A stretch of DNA of 64,000 nt, from positions 29,985,564 to 30,049,563 of the forward strand of contig CM017567.1 in NCBI GenBank assembly GCA_007844125.1, written 5' to 3'. Positions 1 through 13,100 of the stretch are shown here, piece by piece; the first letter of the stretch is position 1; the number at the start of each line of letters is the position of its first letter. Position numbers and translations under genes: made by a program. This DNA is from Sinonovacula constricta (lineage: Eukaryota; Mollusca; Bivalvia; Cardiida; Solecurtidae). The notes under the pieces were generated by a model. It saw nothing but the letters and a program-made list of their open reading frames with translations. It was not told the DNA's origin and ran no database searches.

Positions 1-157
1 ATAACTGTGATTTCTTGTTTTACTTTTGTTCTTATTTCTTAGATTATATGTAACATATCTTTCCAGGTGTTTTGTTGTTACTTTATCCTCAATAAGTACT
101 TTCAGTTGACAACACACCATTAAAAAAGTATTAAACATATTTTACTTTTTTTTTTAA

Positions 158-345
158 ATGCATCGCAGAGACCAATTATAATCACGATAGCGACGTCCAG
201 CTATTTTGGTGGAGGAAGACCCCAGACAAATGTTTGAATAGAACCACCGACGCACCGCAAGTCAGCTAGAAGACTTTCCCACATTAGGTCCTTTGCCCCG
301 AACGGGACTCGAACCCAAACGGCTAAGCTGTCAGAGCCGTTTTTG
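158..345 (-). mobile_element. SINE family A, tRNA-derived, 5'-truncated copy
   Basis: On the minus strand there is a Pol III B box, GGTTCGAGTCC (305-315), followed by a body shared with 38325-38500 and 39225-39455 (tags 'ccagctattttggtgga' and 'cccagacaaatgt'). The A box part is missing. The copy overlaps the 3' half of the minus ORF ending at 201. Confidence 0.7.
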
Positions 346-512
346 ATAGCATACACAAAAATCTCCCTTATCAGCTCATTCGTAACTACTCGGCATCCGC
401 ACAAGTCTATTTTATAGAAATGACCAAGGTTTTCTAGTTGCAATCGGAACACCTCGGATAATTCACGAATCATCTCTCGGATGTATGTAGGTGGTCGGAT
501 CACCTTGGCCAT
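201..512 (-). CDS. Small hypothetical ORF running into a SINE
   Basis: This 103-codon ORF starts at an ATG 7 bases from the ATG of the divergent plus ORF. The first ~60 codons (IRPPTYIREMIRELSEVFRL, then LENLGHFYKIDLCGCRVV) have richer GC and look coding-like. The last ~40 codons are read from a SINE, so the C-terminus may not be real; the ORF could also be an exon or a pseudogene. Codons 5-20 resemble, at DNA and protein level, the end of the plus ORF at 778-838, suggesting an old inverted duplication. Function not recognised. Confidence 0.3.
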   Translation of the reverse strand: MAKVIRPPTYIREMIRELSEVFRLQLENLGHFYKIDLCGCRVVTNELIREIFVYAIKNGSDSLAVWVRVPFGAKDLMWESLLADLRCVGGSIQTFVWGLPPPK

Positions 513-519
513 TTCCTAA

Positions 520-840
520 ATGGGACTTATTTTGCGACAGAAGGTCAAAACAAAGATGGCAGCTCGTATGACAGCTTACTATAGTGCGATGCCAGTTAAA
601 CTTCAATTTGTGGCTGCTTTAAATTTTAATCATCCAAGTTTAATTTACAAAGCGCAGCAAACAAAACAGCTGTCAAACGACGCCATTGTTTATGTTTTGT
701 GCGATCTACATTTGAGGCATATTCTTTCGACTTCCGGCGAACAAAACGATCATGATTTCTTTAAGTATCATTGCACCAGATACATCCGAGGGATGATTGT
801 CCCGAGGACGGAATTACCTGAGGAGTTCCAATTGTTCTAG
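520..840 (+). CDS. Small hypothetical protein, 106 aa or less
   Basis: This single open frame has possible starts at 520, 556 (aaagATGg, the best context) and 568. It encodes a cytosolic-looking protein without a signal peptide or membrane segment (for example KLQFVAALNFNHPSLIYKAQ and DLHLRHILS) and ends in TELPEEFQLF. A poly(A) signal AATAAA lies at 1057-1062, about 220 bp past the stop, which supports a short transcript. I do not recognise a family. It lies downstream of, and convergent with, SMARCD1. Confidence 0.4.
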   Translation: MGLILRQKVKTKMAARMTAYYSAMPVKLQFVAALNFNHPSLIYKAQQTKQLSNDAIVYVLCDLHLRHILSTSGEQNDHDFFKYHCTRYIRGMIVPRTELPEEFQLF

Positions 841-1056
841 TTGATTAGCTGGCACTGCAGATTCGCGCCACTTCAACTTCGCTCCATGTATATAACAGAC
901 CAATTTTGGAAACTTCGACCACATAAGTTAATCTGGTGTTATTCTTACCGGACAGTAGTGCTGTATGACGTATTTAAGTTTGCTATTTATTGAATTTGCC
1001 TTTAATGCAATTTATAAAATTATTAACTTTATTAAATGATATGTTAGACAATTTGC

Positions 1057-1062
1057 AATAAA
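1057..1062 (+). terminator. Candidate poly(A) signal for the small plus ORF
   Basis: This is a canonical AATAAA in AT-rich DNA about 220 bp downstream of the stop at 840. Such hexamers are common by chance in this composition. Confidence 0.35.
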
Positions 1063-1690
1063 AATGATACAACTTATGTCCTGTAAATGGGAAGGCCTTT
1101 GGTTCAAATAATGTTCATTTTCCTTTAAATGGCATTAATCGTAGGATAGTCATTGCTGGCATGATTCAGAAACGTATTTTATATTTAAAAACAAATTGGA
1201 TGCCCTTGATGTTTTGTATAAACACTTTTTTGTTCTAACCTTCACAAGTCTTATAATAATCGATGCATTAAAATAGCCTTGCCTTTAATTGCATCAATGG
1301 CGTTACAAATACCCATATATTTTCCGTTTAACCTCAATAGTCTCATTGAAGCAAGATTATCACAGTACTGCATCGGTACAGGACACAGAACCATATGATT
1401 CACTAATCATAGCACACTAGCACTTGATCATACGGCGCTGAATACGATAAGGTAAAACGAAACGAGACTTTTTATATGTATTTTTTTTATTAATTGACCG
1501 ATTGTTAATATCTAAAATAGTCGAAAGGCATCTGAATCCTTTTTGATTCTCACAAACTAAAGACAACTCACTCTTTTAAAGGTGTTTCCGAGAGTTTGCT
1601 TAAATCAAATGCATGGAACAATATATTCGGCAGTTGTGGGCAATGTAGGCACATTTGTGCATGAACACATGCTTTAGTCTCAGTACATAT
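1063..1690. other. Intergenic AT-rich stretch, nothing recognised
   Basis: No exon-like ORF, RNA gene or tandem repeat is visible here. Confidence 0.5.
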
Positions 1691-1925
1691 AATTTTGCAC
1701 GCTAAATATTTTGTTAGACAGTACAAATTGCGAAACAAAAATCACTCTGAAAGTTCATTCTTGTCAAATATATAAAAATAAACAGAATAGTGATTTCTGC
1801 TACAAAGATACCGACATCATAGAGGACTACCCAGATGACGATATAACGTGATCTCAAAAGTAAGTTGTCAAGTGGGTTTTCTTGGTTTCAAAATAGCGAT
1901 CTCTGCAGCGTGGCTCAGATAGAAA
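1690..1925. repeat. Dispersed repeat copy (pair with 12490-12700)
   Basis: Shares an ordered series of blocks with 12490-12700: 'caaattgcga', 'atagtgatttctgc' versus 'atagtgatctctgc', 'gacatcat..ggacta', 'atgatgatata' and 'ctcaaaag.gagttgtca.gtgg'. The copies are diverged and in the same orientation. Confidence 0.65.
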
Positions 1926-2199
1926 ACACATGTTTCTAATGACAAGTCGGGATCTATGCTTCACTGTTCATACAGATCTAGCCACCAATGAACAGCATTT
2001 TGCAGGACCTTTTAAGTAAGAATGACTTATATAAAGGACAGCATGCTTAAATTTAAACTGTCGATCAGAGATAATTTTTTATTCCAATATTTCTATGGTA
2101 ATAAAAATAATCAGTTTGCTTCTTTGATAAACCAGAGTGCTATGATCGCCCTTTATCGCTCAGCTGAGGACATATTTTGAATGGGTTCATATCTGGCGT

Positions 2200-2395
2200 C
2201 AGGTAATTACGAGTTATTTACTTAAGAAAATCTTTGGTGAAGATTGGACCATTAAGGTTGCTACTGGGCTGACTTTTTCTAGAATTATACCTAGTGATAG
2301 ACCGAATCCACGTGACCTAGTTCAAAACCTATCTCTGGCCACGTTTGGGCCATAAATGTTGCCTCTAAGCGTGTTCACAAGTTTTGGCTTTCGGC
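2200..2395. repeat. Dispersed repeat related to 12800-12885 and 13170-13400
   Basis: Contains 'tttggtgaagattgga', 'gtgacctagttcaaaacct' and 'gcctctaagcgtgttcaca', matching the other copies in order. I associate this wording with a repeat abundant in bivalve genomes; that link is from memory. Confidence 0.55.
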
Positions 2396-2399
2396 AATC

Positions 2400-4133
2400 T
2401 TACAAAAATACATAAAGAATCTAAGTTCAATAGTAAAAGAATGGCTGTCATAAAAGACAACAATCCTATCCACATAATGTCACGTTTATATACAAGATGG
2501 AATACAAAAGTATGCATTACAATACATTTATTTAATTCAATAAACATTCAAATGTTTTTATTTTTACAAAAGTGTGGAAAAATCATTTTTTTATTGTTGG
2601 AAGCCAACGAAAATGAAGAAAAATAACAAGTTTCTTACCAAAAGACTTTATTATTCATACAGAAAAATTTGCAGTTTTTAACACAAATATTTCACAAGTT
2701 AACATGTTATAATAGAAAAACACTGAGTAGGTCTCTTAAAGGATGAGATATATGGAAATCCAATAGAATTATTTTCAAATTGATATTGATTTTTAATGAA
2801 ACACTAACAATCGTAACATTTAGCAAGAATAGTCGAAGTACTGCTGTTGTGAATAAAGAACTAAATAAATAAGTAATTAGATTTTATGACAGATGGATTT
2901 GAAAAGATCCTTATTACTACTGTGCCTTCTTAAGAATTCAAAGATGAAAGACACAAGTCTAAGCATGTGTCTGAGACCAATTTGAACAACATACCAATCT
3001 AATTCAAAGTTGACCAATGAAATCTGAGAGCAACTCATCAAAATAAGCAAAACAAAGTTTTAGACTGTTATATAAAAAAAGACATTTTATTAAAAACTGA
3101 CCAATCAATATCTTAATAAAAAACTGTATTACAGGACACAAATCAAGTTTTCAAGTTGTGAATGTATGTAATAGAGACTCAGATCTGACTGACCCACAAG
3201 GCAACGCCAACTTTTTGTTTATTTCTTTCTTAAAACATCAAACCAACCCAATAATTCTCATTATAGAGACATCCAGCTATTATATACTGAGCATGACCCC
3301 AAGGCAAGTGTTTGGGTGGAACTGCTGACGCTTCGCAGGTTGGCCAGAAGATCTCACTACATAAAATGTCTAGCTGTTTAATGGGCTTGAACTCATTGAG
3401 TGGTCAAGAAATTGAATCAGCGTCTCCACAAATTAAAGTACTACATCTCAGTACATTCAAAAGAGCAATTTATAATGTTTTCAAGAGTATTTGTTGAAAA
3501 GTTGTAAAAAATATTCTTGAGCCAAGGCTAAAGGTTTTAAAAATACAACATTAAACATAGATTTCTCCTAGATATCTAAGGAGAACAAGAACTGACAACA
3601 CATATTATTCATGAACACAATGGCAATGGAGAAATGATTCTTTTCATCTATTAAAAATGAAAAAAAGGGAGGGAAAGCCTCATTTTCCTTTCCCTCTTTT
3701 CATATCTACCAGATCCAACAAGTAAAGGATGATAATTCTTCCATATTCATACATTCGAACTAGCAAATACAAGATACAAGTCAACATTTTCTTCCATATT
3801 CATACCTAAGAACTTGCAAATACAAGAAACAAGTCAACATTTTCTCCCACCTTCGTATCTACCAAAACTAGCAAATACCAGATGCAAGTCCACAAAGGAT
3901 GCAAACCTAAGGTCTATTTGATCCCATTTTTGGTACCAGTACCAGTAAAAAAAGACATGCTTGTAACACATTTGATCAAACTTTACAAAGAATACAGCGT
4001 TTATCATCTGACATTATATCATTTTCATCTAAATATTTTCTATAACAACCAAAGGGCTCCTAGATCCCAAAATTTCTGGTTGCCATAGCAATAGGCCCCT
4101 GCATCTCCATGGTAACACATTTTAATTAGTCCA
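2400..4133 (-). other. SMARCD1 3' flank / probable 3'UTR
   Basis: AT-rich sequence downstream of the SMARCD1 stop. It holds a SINE family A scrap at 3260-3330 ('gacatccagctattatatactg', 'aagtgtttggg') and a two-fold repeat at 3735-3890 ('cttccatattcata', 'caagtcaacattttct'). No other gene is visible. Confidence 0.45.
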
Positions 4134-4187
4134 TTATGTGTTTCTGATGCCCAATGCTTGCTCAAGCTCCATTCTTCTTTGCTGCAC
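4134..4187 (-). CDS. SMARCD1: SMARCD1 terminal coding exon
   Basis: The last 54 nt encode [17 protein letters not shown] and a TAA stop at 4134-4136, the family's invariant C-terminus. The acceptor is actttcag. The 3'UTR continues below 4133. Several AATAAA candidates on the minus strand exist (for example near 2648 and 2526), but I cannot choose the used one. Confidence 0.95.
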   Translation of the reverse strand: MQQRRMELEQALGIRNT

Positions 4188-7100
4188 CTGAAAGTGGATA
4201 AAATATTGTTGTTTATTTGTATTAATAGACTCTCCAATAGCATTTCAGTTATTTGAAGATGGATGTAAATAAAGCAGATATAATGCTGCCTTCATAAAGC
4301 AGTCCAGAAACTACCCTATATTTCCTTGAAAGTATACAGAGATGCTATACTGCTACCACTGGTGTTATGAATTTACAGGTATACAAACTTTTAGCATTAA
4401 AAATAATATTAAAAAATAGCAACAAAGAACAATAATAAACAGTCAAAGAAATATGGAAACGAAACGATCCTTATTAATTATCTCAATATACAAATAATAC
4501 AAATTGTGGTGCAGATTTTTTATTGCAAATTCTGTTCTGAAAAATGCCCATGACTCAACATTTGAATTATACTAGTATACATTGTGGAATAAAACGAGTT
4601 CTAATTTAATGCCATTTTCTATTTGAGTCATTATATTGGTTTAGTTCGCAATAACATTACAAAAACAATCTGCAGTTGAATAATAAGCATACTTAGTTTA
4701 ATGCAGAAATCAAAAAGACCTATTTATATTAAAATCTTAATTCAAATAATGACAATAATCAATATATTCATGTAACATTATCTCTTAAATTTTCCAAAGA
4801 AAAATTGCTTGTGTTATCCATGCAGACAACAAAAGACATCTAAAAATGTTTCTCTCGTATATACTGGAATTAAATACATTTTACTTAGTTATTGTTTTTT
4901 AAATACATCATTCCAACACAATCATGGTATCTATAGTGCCATCCAGCTATTTTTGGAGTAGGATGACCTGGGACAAATGTTTATTGGGTTTATCGTCCCA
5001 CAAACAGTATTTCCGTTATCTGGAGACGGTGTCCACTTGAAGCAGATATAGTGCTGCCTTCACTGTGTATAGCATGCCCTGAACACCTGGCATGATACCA
5101 CACCTAGTCACATTATCCTGACACAGGACCAACCAGTCTTGGAACTACCCTTATATATGCTTGAGCGTTAGCAAGGGGGCTATAGCACCACCATTTTTAA
5201 CGACTTTGGTATGTCTCAGCCCGGGATCGAACCAGAGGTCTCGCGGACCCGTACCTGGGACAAATGTCTAAGTAGAACCATTGGTGGGTCAGCTAAAAGC
5301 CCCGTTACCTGGTGGTTTCCCCACAACCAGGACACCCAACACATGCTAGGCCCTTAGGTGTTACAAGTCATTAGCTAATCCATTTGCTCGAGGAAAATGT
5401 TAGTTTATTGGGTTTATCGTCCCACCAACAGTATTCCAGTTATCTGGAGACGGTGTCCACTTGAAGCAGATATAGTGCTGCCTTCACTGTGTATATTATG
5501 CCGTGAACACCTGGCATGATACCACACCCAGTCACATTATCCTGACACTGGGCCAACCAGTCGTGGAACTACCCTTATATTTGCTTGAGCGTTAGCAAGG
5601 GAGCTATACCACTACCATTTTTTACGACTTTGGTATGTCGCGGCCCGAGGAAAATGTATTTTTGCATTCTCTTAAAGAGAACAGAACTAAATAAACCAAT
5701 AACTCTATTTGGCTAAGCAAAACCAAGTAATCTACATTATTCTTACATTGTACATAGTCAGTTGCTTAACCCTTATCGGCCTTGCAGAACAGGGATAACA
5801 AAAATACTTGAATAAACACTGTGTACTGACCTTGCCATAGAAGTATCTACAGACAGCCTCCTGGGACCAGGGCTTGTGGTAGTAGTCAGAGTGTCTCTCC
5901 TCCTCTGGGTTACCTGCAACATCTGTCATCGTCTGGAAACACAAAGACATACAACTTAAATACAAAAAACAAAGAAACACAATCACAAAACAAAAAAACA
6001 TACAAATTAAAGCACTCAATGAAACTTATAAACACAAACAGAACACAAAATCATATAAAATCACGAAAAACAAACATAAAAACACAAACTGAACAAAAAA
6101 TTGTACTAGAAAAATCACTAAAACAAAGAAAACACAAAAACAATTATATAAAGTAACTCTATGTATGTAATAAAATTTATTCACAATAAAGTAAATATTA
6201 CACACACAAAAAAAACAAATTCACAAAACTGGGTAAAAAAAAAACACCATAGGAATCAACTAAGTGCCTGTTACATGTTTCCCCTTGTAGTGAGCACAAT
6301 ACAATCTGTATGAAGGGAGATAACTAAATGTGACATAAGTATAAGTGATGTTAGAGTTACTGTTCTTTGACCATTTTTTTTCCATTTTGGAGATAATGTT
6401 TAGTTATCTAGTATTTTTTGCCAAAAAAATATCTGAGAATAATCTGTACATTTGATAATATTAATGACTTCCTGCAATTTATTTAAGTGTCTAAGTACAG
6501 AGGTGTCTAAAATCGAGTGACCATCTATGTACAGAATGGACAGACAGGTTATTTTACATACCTTAAGGTCTCTGGTCTGAGAGATGAGCCAGTTATTGAT
6601 GAACTCTTGTGGATCCTTGGCGAAGCTTAGGAAGAACTCTCGGTTCGTCTTCAGCTGGTTGATAGTCTCAACTGTCTCATGGATCTGTGGATCAGCAGTG
6701 ACAAGGATAGGGATATGAGATTATAATAATAATTAAAATAATAAAAACAAGTTTGAAAATATAATAAAATGAAGGTGATAATTAATAAAACCTGTGTTAA
6801 GACCACCTGTGGGACAGGACTAAAAAGGTCTCCTAAAACAGGTGGTCTCTTAATGCAATGCTATTTTTTCTTTCTAGAGTTGGCAATCTGTATTTGTATG
6901 ATCTTCTATAACTATGTTTGTTTGTTTATTGGGTTATTGTCCTGTCAACATTATTCCAGTTACCTGGAGACAGTGTCCACTTGAAGCAGATATAGTGATG
7001 CCTTCATAGTGTTTAACATGCCCTAAACACCTGGCATAATACCACGCCATGACACATTATCCTGAAACAGTGCCAACCAGTTGTGGAACTACCCTTATAT

Positions 7101-10100
7101 TTGCTTGAGAGTTAGCGAGGGAGCTATACCACTACAAATTTTATGACTTATTGTCGCGGCCCAGGATCAAACTCTGTGCCTCCTGTACGTGGAGCAGTTG
7201 CTCTACCGATTGCGCTACCAAGTCTGGTGAACTAAAATGTAAGACTGTGACTTAGTTTAATTACCTTATTGTCCAGGTTGGCGATCTCATTCTGACTCTG
7301 TGTTGACAGCAGGAAAGAGTTCATCTGCTGCTTGAGAGTATCGTCCTGGAAAAGCATTTGAAACATTGCATTGGCTTGTGATTTATAATGAAACATTGCA
7401 TTGGCTTGTGATTTATAATGAAACATTGCATTGGCTTGTAATTTATTATGAAACATTGCATTGGCTTGTGATTTATTATGAAACATTGCATTGGCTTGTG
7501 ATTTATTATGAAACATTGCATTGGCTTGTGATTTATTATGAAACATTGCATCAGCTTGTGATTTATTATGAAACATTGCATTGGCTTGTGATTTATAATG
7601 AAACATTGCACTGGCTTGTGATTAATAATGAAACAATGCATTGGCTTGTGATTTATTATGAAACATTGCACTGGCTTGTGATTAATAATGAAACATTGCA
7701 TTGGCTTGTGATTTATAATGAAACAGTGCATTGGCTTGTGATTTATAATGAAAAACATTTCATGGGCTTGTGATTTATTATGAAACATTGCATTGGCTTG
7801 TGATTTATTATGAAACATTGCATTGGCTTGTGATTTATTATGAAACATTGCACTGGCTTGTGATTAATAATGAAACATTGCATTGGCTTGTGATTTATAA
7901 TGAAACATTGCATTGGCTTGTCATATATTATGAAACATTGCATTGGCTTGTGATTTATTATGAAACATTGCATTGGCTTGTGATTTATAATGAAACGTTG
8001 CATTGGCTTGTGATTTATAATGCAACCTTGCAGTGGCTTGTGATTTATTATGAAACATTGGAAGATAAAAGTGCAGCCAGTTCGTGGTTTCAAACAAAGG
8101 TCCTTTTCCTATCAAGACAAACTCACTGAAAACAGAGCTAGTAAGCATGTGCTCATCATACAACATAACACTTAACACGTTTTTCATTAAAAAAAAAAGT
8201 TTCAAAGTAAATAAATGGAATAATATTAATGGCAATATGATATAAACAAAAACTTTATTTCTAAGATAATAATAATAATGGCATTGGACATAGCATATAC
8301 TTATGTACAACTACAGCCTAGTTTGGTTTTATAAGGGCATTAATAAAAAAAAAAAAAAAGTAATACAACTGAGAAAAAACAGCAAGTCCAGAGAAACACT
8401 TGACATTTACTCATTAGGATGACCAAGAGAACAAAAACTCAATTAGGTCACTGGGCAAGACATCTCGAATAACTTAGGTCACAAGGCAAGACATCTAGAA
8501 TAACTTAGGTCACAAGGCAAGATATCTAGAATAACTTAGGTCACAGGGCAAGATATCTGCAATAACTTAGGTCACTGGGCAAGACATCTAGAATAACTTA
8601 GGTCACAAGGCAAGACATCTAGAATAACTTAGGTCACAAGGCAAGATATCTAGAATAACTTAGGTCACAGGGCAAGACATCTAGAATAACTTAGGTCACA
8701 AGGCAAGACATATAGAATTACTTAGGTCACAAGGCAAGACATCTAGAATAACTTAGGTCACAAGGCAAGATATCTAGAATAACTTAGGTCACAAGGCAAG
8801 ATATCTAGAATAACTTAGGTCACAAGGCAAGACATCTAGAATAACTTAGGTCACAAGGCAAGACATATAGAATTACTTAGGTCACAAGGCAAGATATCTA
8901 GAATAACTTAGGTCACAAGGCAAGACATCTAGAATAACTTAGGTCACAAGGCAAGATATCTAGAATAACTTAGGTCACAAGGCAAGACATCTAGAATAAC
9001 TTAGGTCACAAGGCAAGACATATAGAATTACTTAGGTCACAAGGCAAGATATCTAGAATAACTTAGGTCACAGGGCAAGATATCTGCAATAACTTAGGTC
9101 ACAGGGCAAGATACCTAGAATAACTTAGGTCACAAGGCAAGACATCTAGAATACTTTAGGTCACTGGGCAAGACATCTAGAATCACTTAGGTCACAAGGC
9201 AAGACATCTAGAATAACTAAGGTCACAAGGCAAGATATCTAGAATAACTTAGGTCACAGGGCAAGATATCTAGAATAACTTAGGTCACAAGGTAAGACAT
9301 CTAGAATAACTTAGGTCACAAGGCAAGACATCTAGAATTACTTAGGTCACAAGGCAAGATACCTAGAATAACTTAGGTCACAAGGCAAGATATCTAGAAT
9401 AACTTAGGTCACAAGGCAAGATATCTAGAATAACTTAGGTCACAAGGTAAGACATCTAGAATAACTAAGGTCACAAGGCAAGATATCTAGAATAACTTAG
9501 GTCACAGGGCAAGATATCTGCAATAACTTAGGTCACAAGGCAAGATACCTAGAATAACTTAGGTCACAAGGCAAGATATCTAGAATAACTTAGGTCACAA
9601 GGCAAGACATCTAGAATAACTTAGGTCACAAGGCAAGACATCTAGAATTACTTAGGTCACAAGGCAAGACATCTAGAATTACTTAGGTCACAAGGCAAGA
9701 TGTCTAGAATAACTTAGGTCACAGGGCAAGATATCTAGAATAACTTAGGTCACAGGGCAAGATATCTAGAATAACGTAGGTCACCATGCAAGATACCTAG
9801 AATAACTTAGGTCACAGGGCAAGATATCTAGAATAACTTAGGTCACAAGGCAAGACATCTAGAATAACTTAGGTCACAGGGCAAGATATCTAGAATAACT
9901 TAGGTCACAAGGCAAGACATCTAGAATAACTTAGGTCACAGGGCAAGATATCTAGAATAACTTAGGTCACAAGGCAAGATATCTAGAATAACTTAGGTCA
10001 CAGGGCAAGATATCTAGAATAACGTAGGTCACCATGCAAGATACCCAGAATAACCTAGGTCACAGGGCAAGATATCTAGAATAACTTAGGCAGGGCAAGA

Positions 10101-13100
10101 TATCTAGAATAACACAATGCAAATATAAAACTCCGATGCTTTTCCCCAACAGATGATGGAAATACATCGTCTTCAAACAATAGATTTAACAGGATGTCAT
10201 TTCAAACATATTATCAAAAGTAATGTTCATTTGTGTTTGTGTGTTTGATATTTCTAACTACATATATAAGAAGTGTAATTTTGTGGAGAGAGCACAGACA
10301 TAAAAAGATAAACCTGCAGAATAGCCAAAAATACAAAACAATATATAGAAAATAAGTAGAATTTTTTTTTCCAATGTAATAATCAACCCTAAAGTTTTCC
10401 TAGAATTTCCATATCAGTATCACTGCATACTGCCAATATACATTGCCATCTTAGATGTATTTCTTCAACCATCTCATTGTAGGCATTTGATACCCATCAA
10501 AGCAACATAATAATGATCATTATAGCGACGTCCAACTATTACTGGTGGGGTTAACCCCCATATATTTGTCTGGGTATACATACAGGGCAGCTGGAAGACC
10601 TCTGAGCTTGAAAGTTTTCGTCCTATATAGTATGTTCGGTGACTGAGAAATTCCACTTACAATTTCCACGTCAATATCATAGCAGGCTGTCTTCCTGGCA
10701 TCAGGCCCTTCCACCGTGATCACATGATTAATGACGATGGGTTCAGCTGGCATCAACAACGTGTGAAGCTTCCCAGGAATCTCTGCAAACTTCATCCGCT
10801 TACACTCAAATATCTGCAAATAGCAATCAACATCATTAAAATAGGAACTAAAACATAATGAGTTGGCATATATATTAAAATAGCAGATAAATTCATTTTA
10901 AAAATACAACGGAAAGGTAACTGTAAAAAGGAGTTCTTAAGAAACATAACTGATAAAACAAAAAGACAGTATATCATTAAATTTAAACTCAATTAAAAAA
11001 CAGAATGTTATTATTTTTGATAAAAAATTATATTTTCCCATTAAACTGAAAATGTAGACATAGCAATTAAACTTCATCAATGAATGTTGGAAGAAAATAA
11101 CCAGCAAAGAAACTTACACTAACAAAATGGACAAGTATAAATCTTAAGATGCCCTTCGTTTTTATGACAGAAGGAAACTTGGTCAAATATAATGATTTTA
11201 ATATCATAATTTTCCTTTTTGTAAGTAAGTTAGGAAGAATGAAAAAAATTAAAAAGATATACATGACCATTTTATAAACAATTTAATACAATTTATATTC
11301 AATAGTTTAGTGTAATACAATTTGTCTCTTTTTTGGCCATTTTCCCAATTAAGTAAGTTTTCATGGTACCTAAAGAGGTAGAAAATAGTTAGCATTTTGT
11401 TTTCATCAGTGGCATTGTGCAATAATGAAACCGAATTAATTTAAATTATCTCCCTTTGCAAGTTTTCTTTTGAGAAAAATTCAGATACTGTAAAGTAAAT
11501 TGGAATCAAAGTACTTCTTATGAAAAGTGATGCATGTGCCACATCAATGGCGCACAGACAGAATGTAGATGGATATGCTGGAAACCAGACTGTCGGCTAC
11601 ATTGCTTTCCTCCTTTTTTGTCTGCTACATCAGTTTGTAAATGTAAGCCGCCTTGTTAATATTGACATACTAGGTTCTTGGAAAATGATCTTGCCAAACA
11701 ATTTGTGTTTTTGCATACTGAATTATTCTTATGCCATAAGAGCACTGATTTTCAGAGCAGTGCAAACAATATTTATATATATATATATTTTTTTTTTCAA
11801 TTTTGTCCCTTCCTTTGTCTTCAAAAGAAATCCCTAATACATGAAAATAGATTCAGTTGTTAATTAAGATTTAGGTTTGTTACACGGTAGTGTAGAAGGC
11901 AGAAGAGCCGCTAATTGCAAAAACATTTAAATAATCTCTCATGATTAATTTCCAATTCTGGAGATAAAACAAATACATTTATTACACATGTACATAACAC
12001 TGAAGTGCAATTGAAAAAAGAACCAGAACTCTGACTGCAATTAACTTGGATCATCTCCCTTTGACTTTCTTAGGGGAAAATTTGGCATATTATTAAGCAT
12101 ATCTACTAAGCAGTAGATTAACAAAACATTGATCAAGATCCCATGGATTAGGAGCGAACACTAAATAAAGTAACATAAAATATCTTCCTTTATTGTCTTT
12201 GGCAAAAGAAATGAACATACAACATTTGCGAGGGATAAATATAAAAAAATAACTAGATATTAAATAATATGTAGAAGTGTGTAGCACATGAACTTTAACA
12301 GTTGTTTTTTTTGTTATTGTAAAAATTCAGAATTATCTCCCTTTGTTCACAATTTTGGCCTAGAGAATCAGTTAAAGATGGTATCCGACGCTTTATTTAT
12401 ATCAACTGCATGTAAACATTTCTGAAAATGTATGCATACTTTCTGAATAAACTCATACTTGAGTCCAATTAGAGACACTCTGGAACACTACCTATCTTGT
12501 AAGACATTGCAAATTGCGATTCTTTCAAAAACTATAAATAAGCTCAATAGTGATCTCTGCATAAAATAGACATTGACATCACTGGACTACGCAAATGATG
12601 ATATAAAGCTATCTCAAAAGCGAGTTGTCACGTGGTTTTCTAAGCTTAAAAATCTTATCACAAGACTGTGCCGTTTGCATCTTAAGTGTTCATAAGTTAT
12701 TTGTTTGGCAAAGCCCTGCACGCATTAACCAATCAAGATTTCTATCCAGATGAAGATTCTGATCAAGTTCTGTGAATATTAGGTAAAAAAAGTCAGGATG
12801 TTAAATGTTTCTGCAGTGACCTATATATGAACCAGTTACAAATTCATCCAAGAGTTCTTGTAGACAAAAAGTCAGACCAAGTTTGAGATTGGGACTGGGA
12901 TTAGCCGGCATTTTTGCCGATACTGTGCAGCGACATTTCTATCATTATAGCACAGGGGCACTTATGAGGTGCCCAGGGACTGAACCTGGCTGGTCCATTA
13001 TACTGACACTGACGAGTCAGGCGTAATGCTGTCCCCTTAGCCCCGAGCATTAGGAGGGAAGCCACTCCTACCAACTTTAAAGTCTTTGATTTGACCCGGC

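Noticed and set aside
6908..7226. tRNA gene
   Set aside because: The tRNA-like head is followed by the SINE B body and the region cannot form a complete cloverleaf with a normal acceptor stem.
8430..10115. CRISPR-like regular array
   Set aside because: Units are contiguous with no unique spacers, and the context is a eukaryotic intron.
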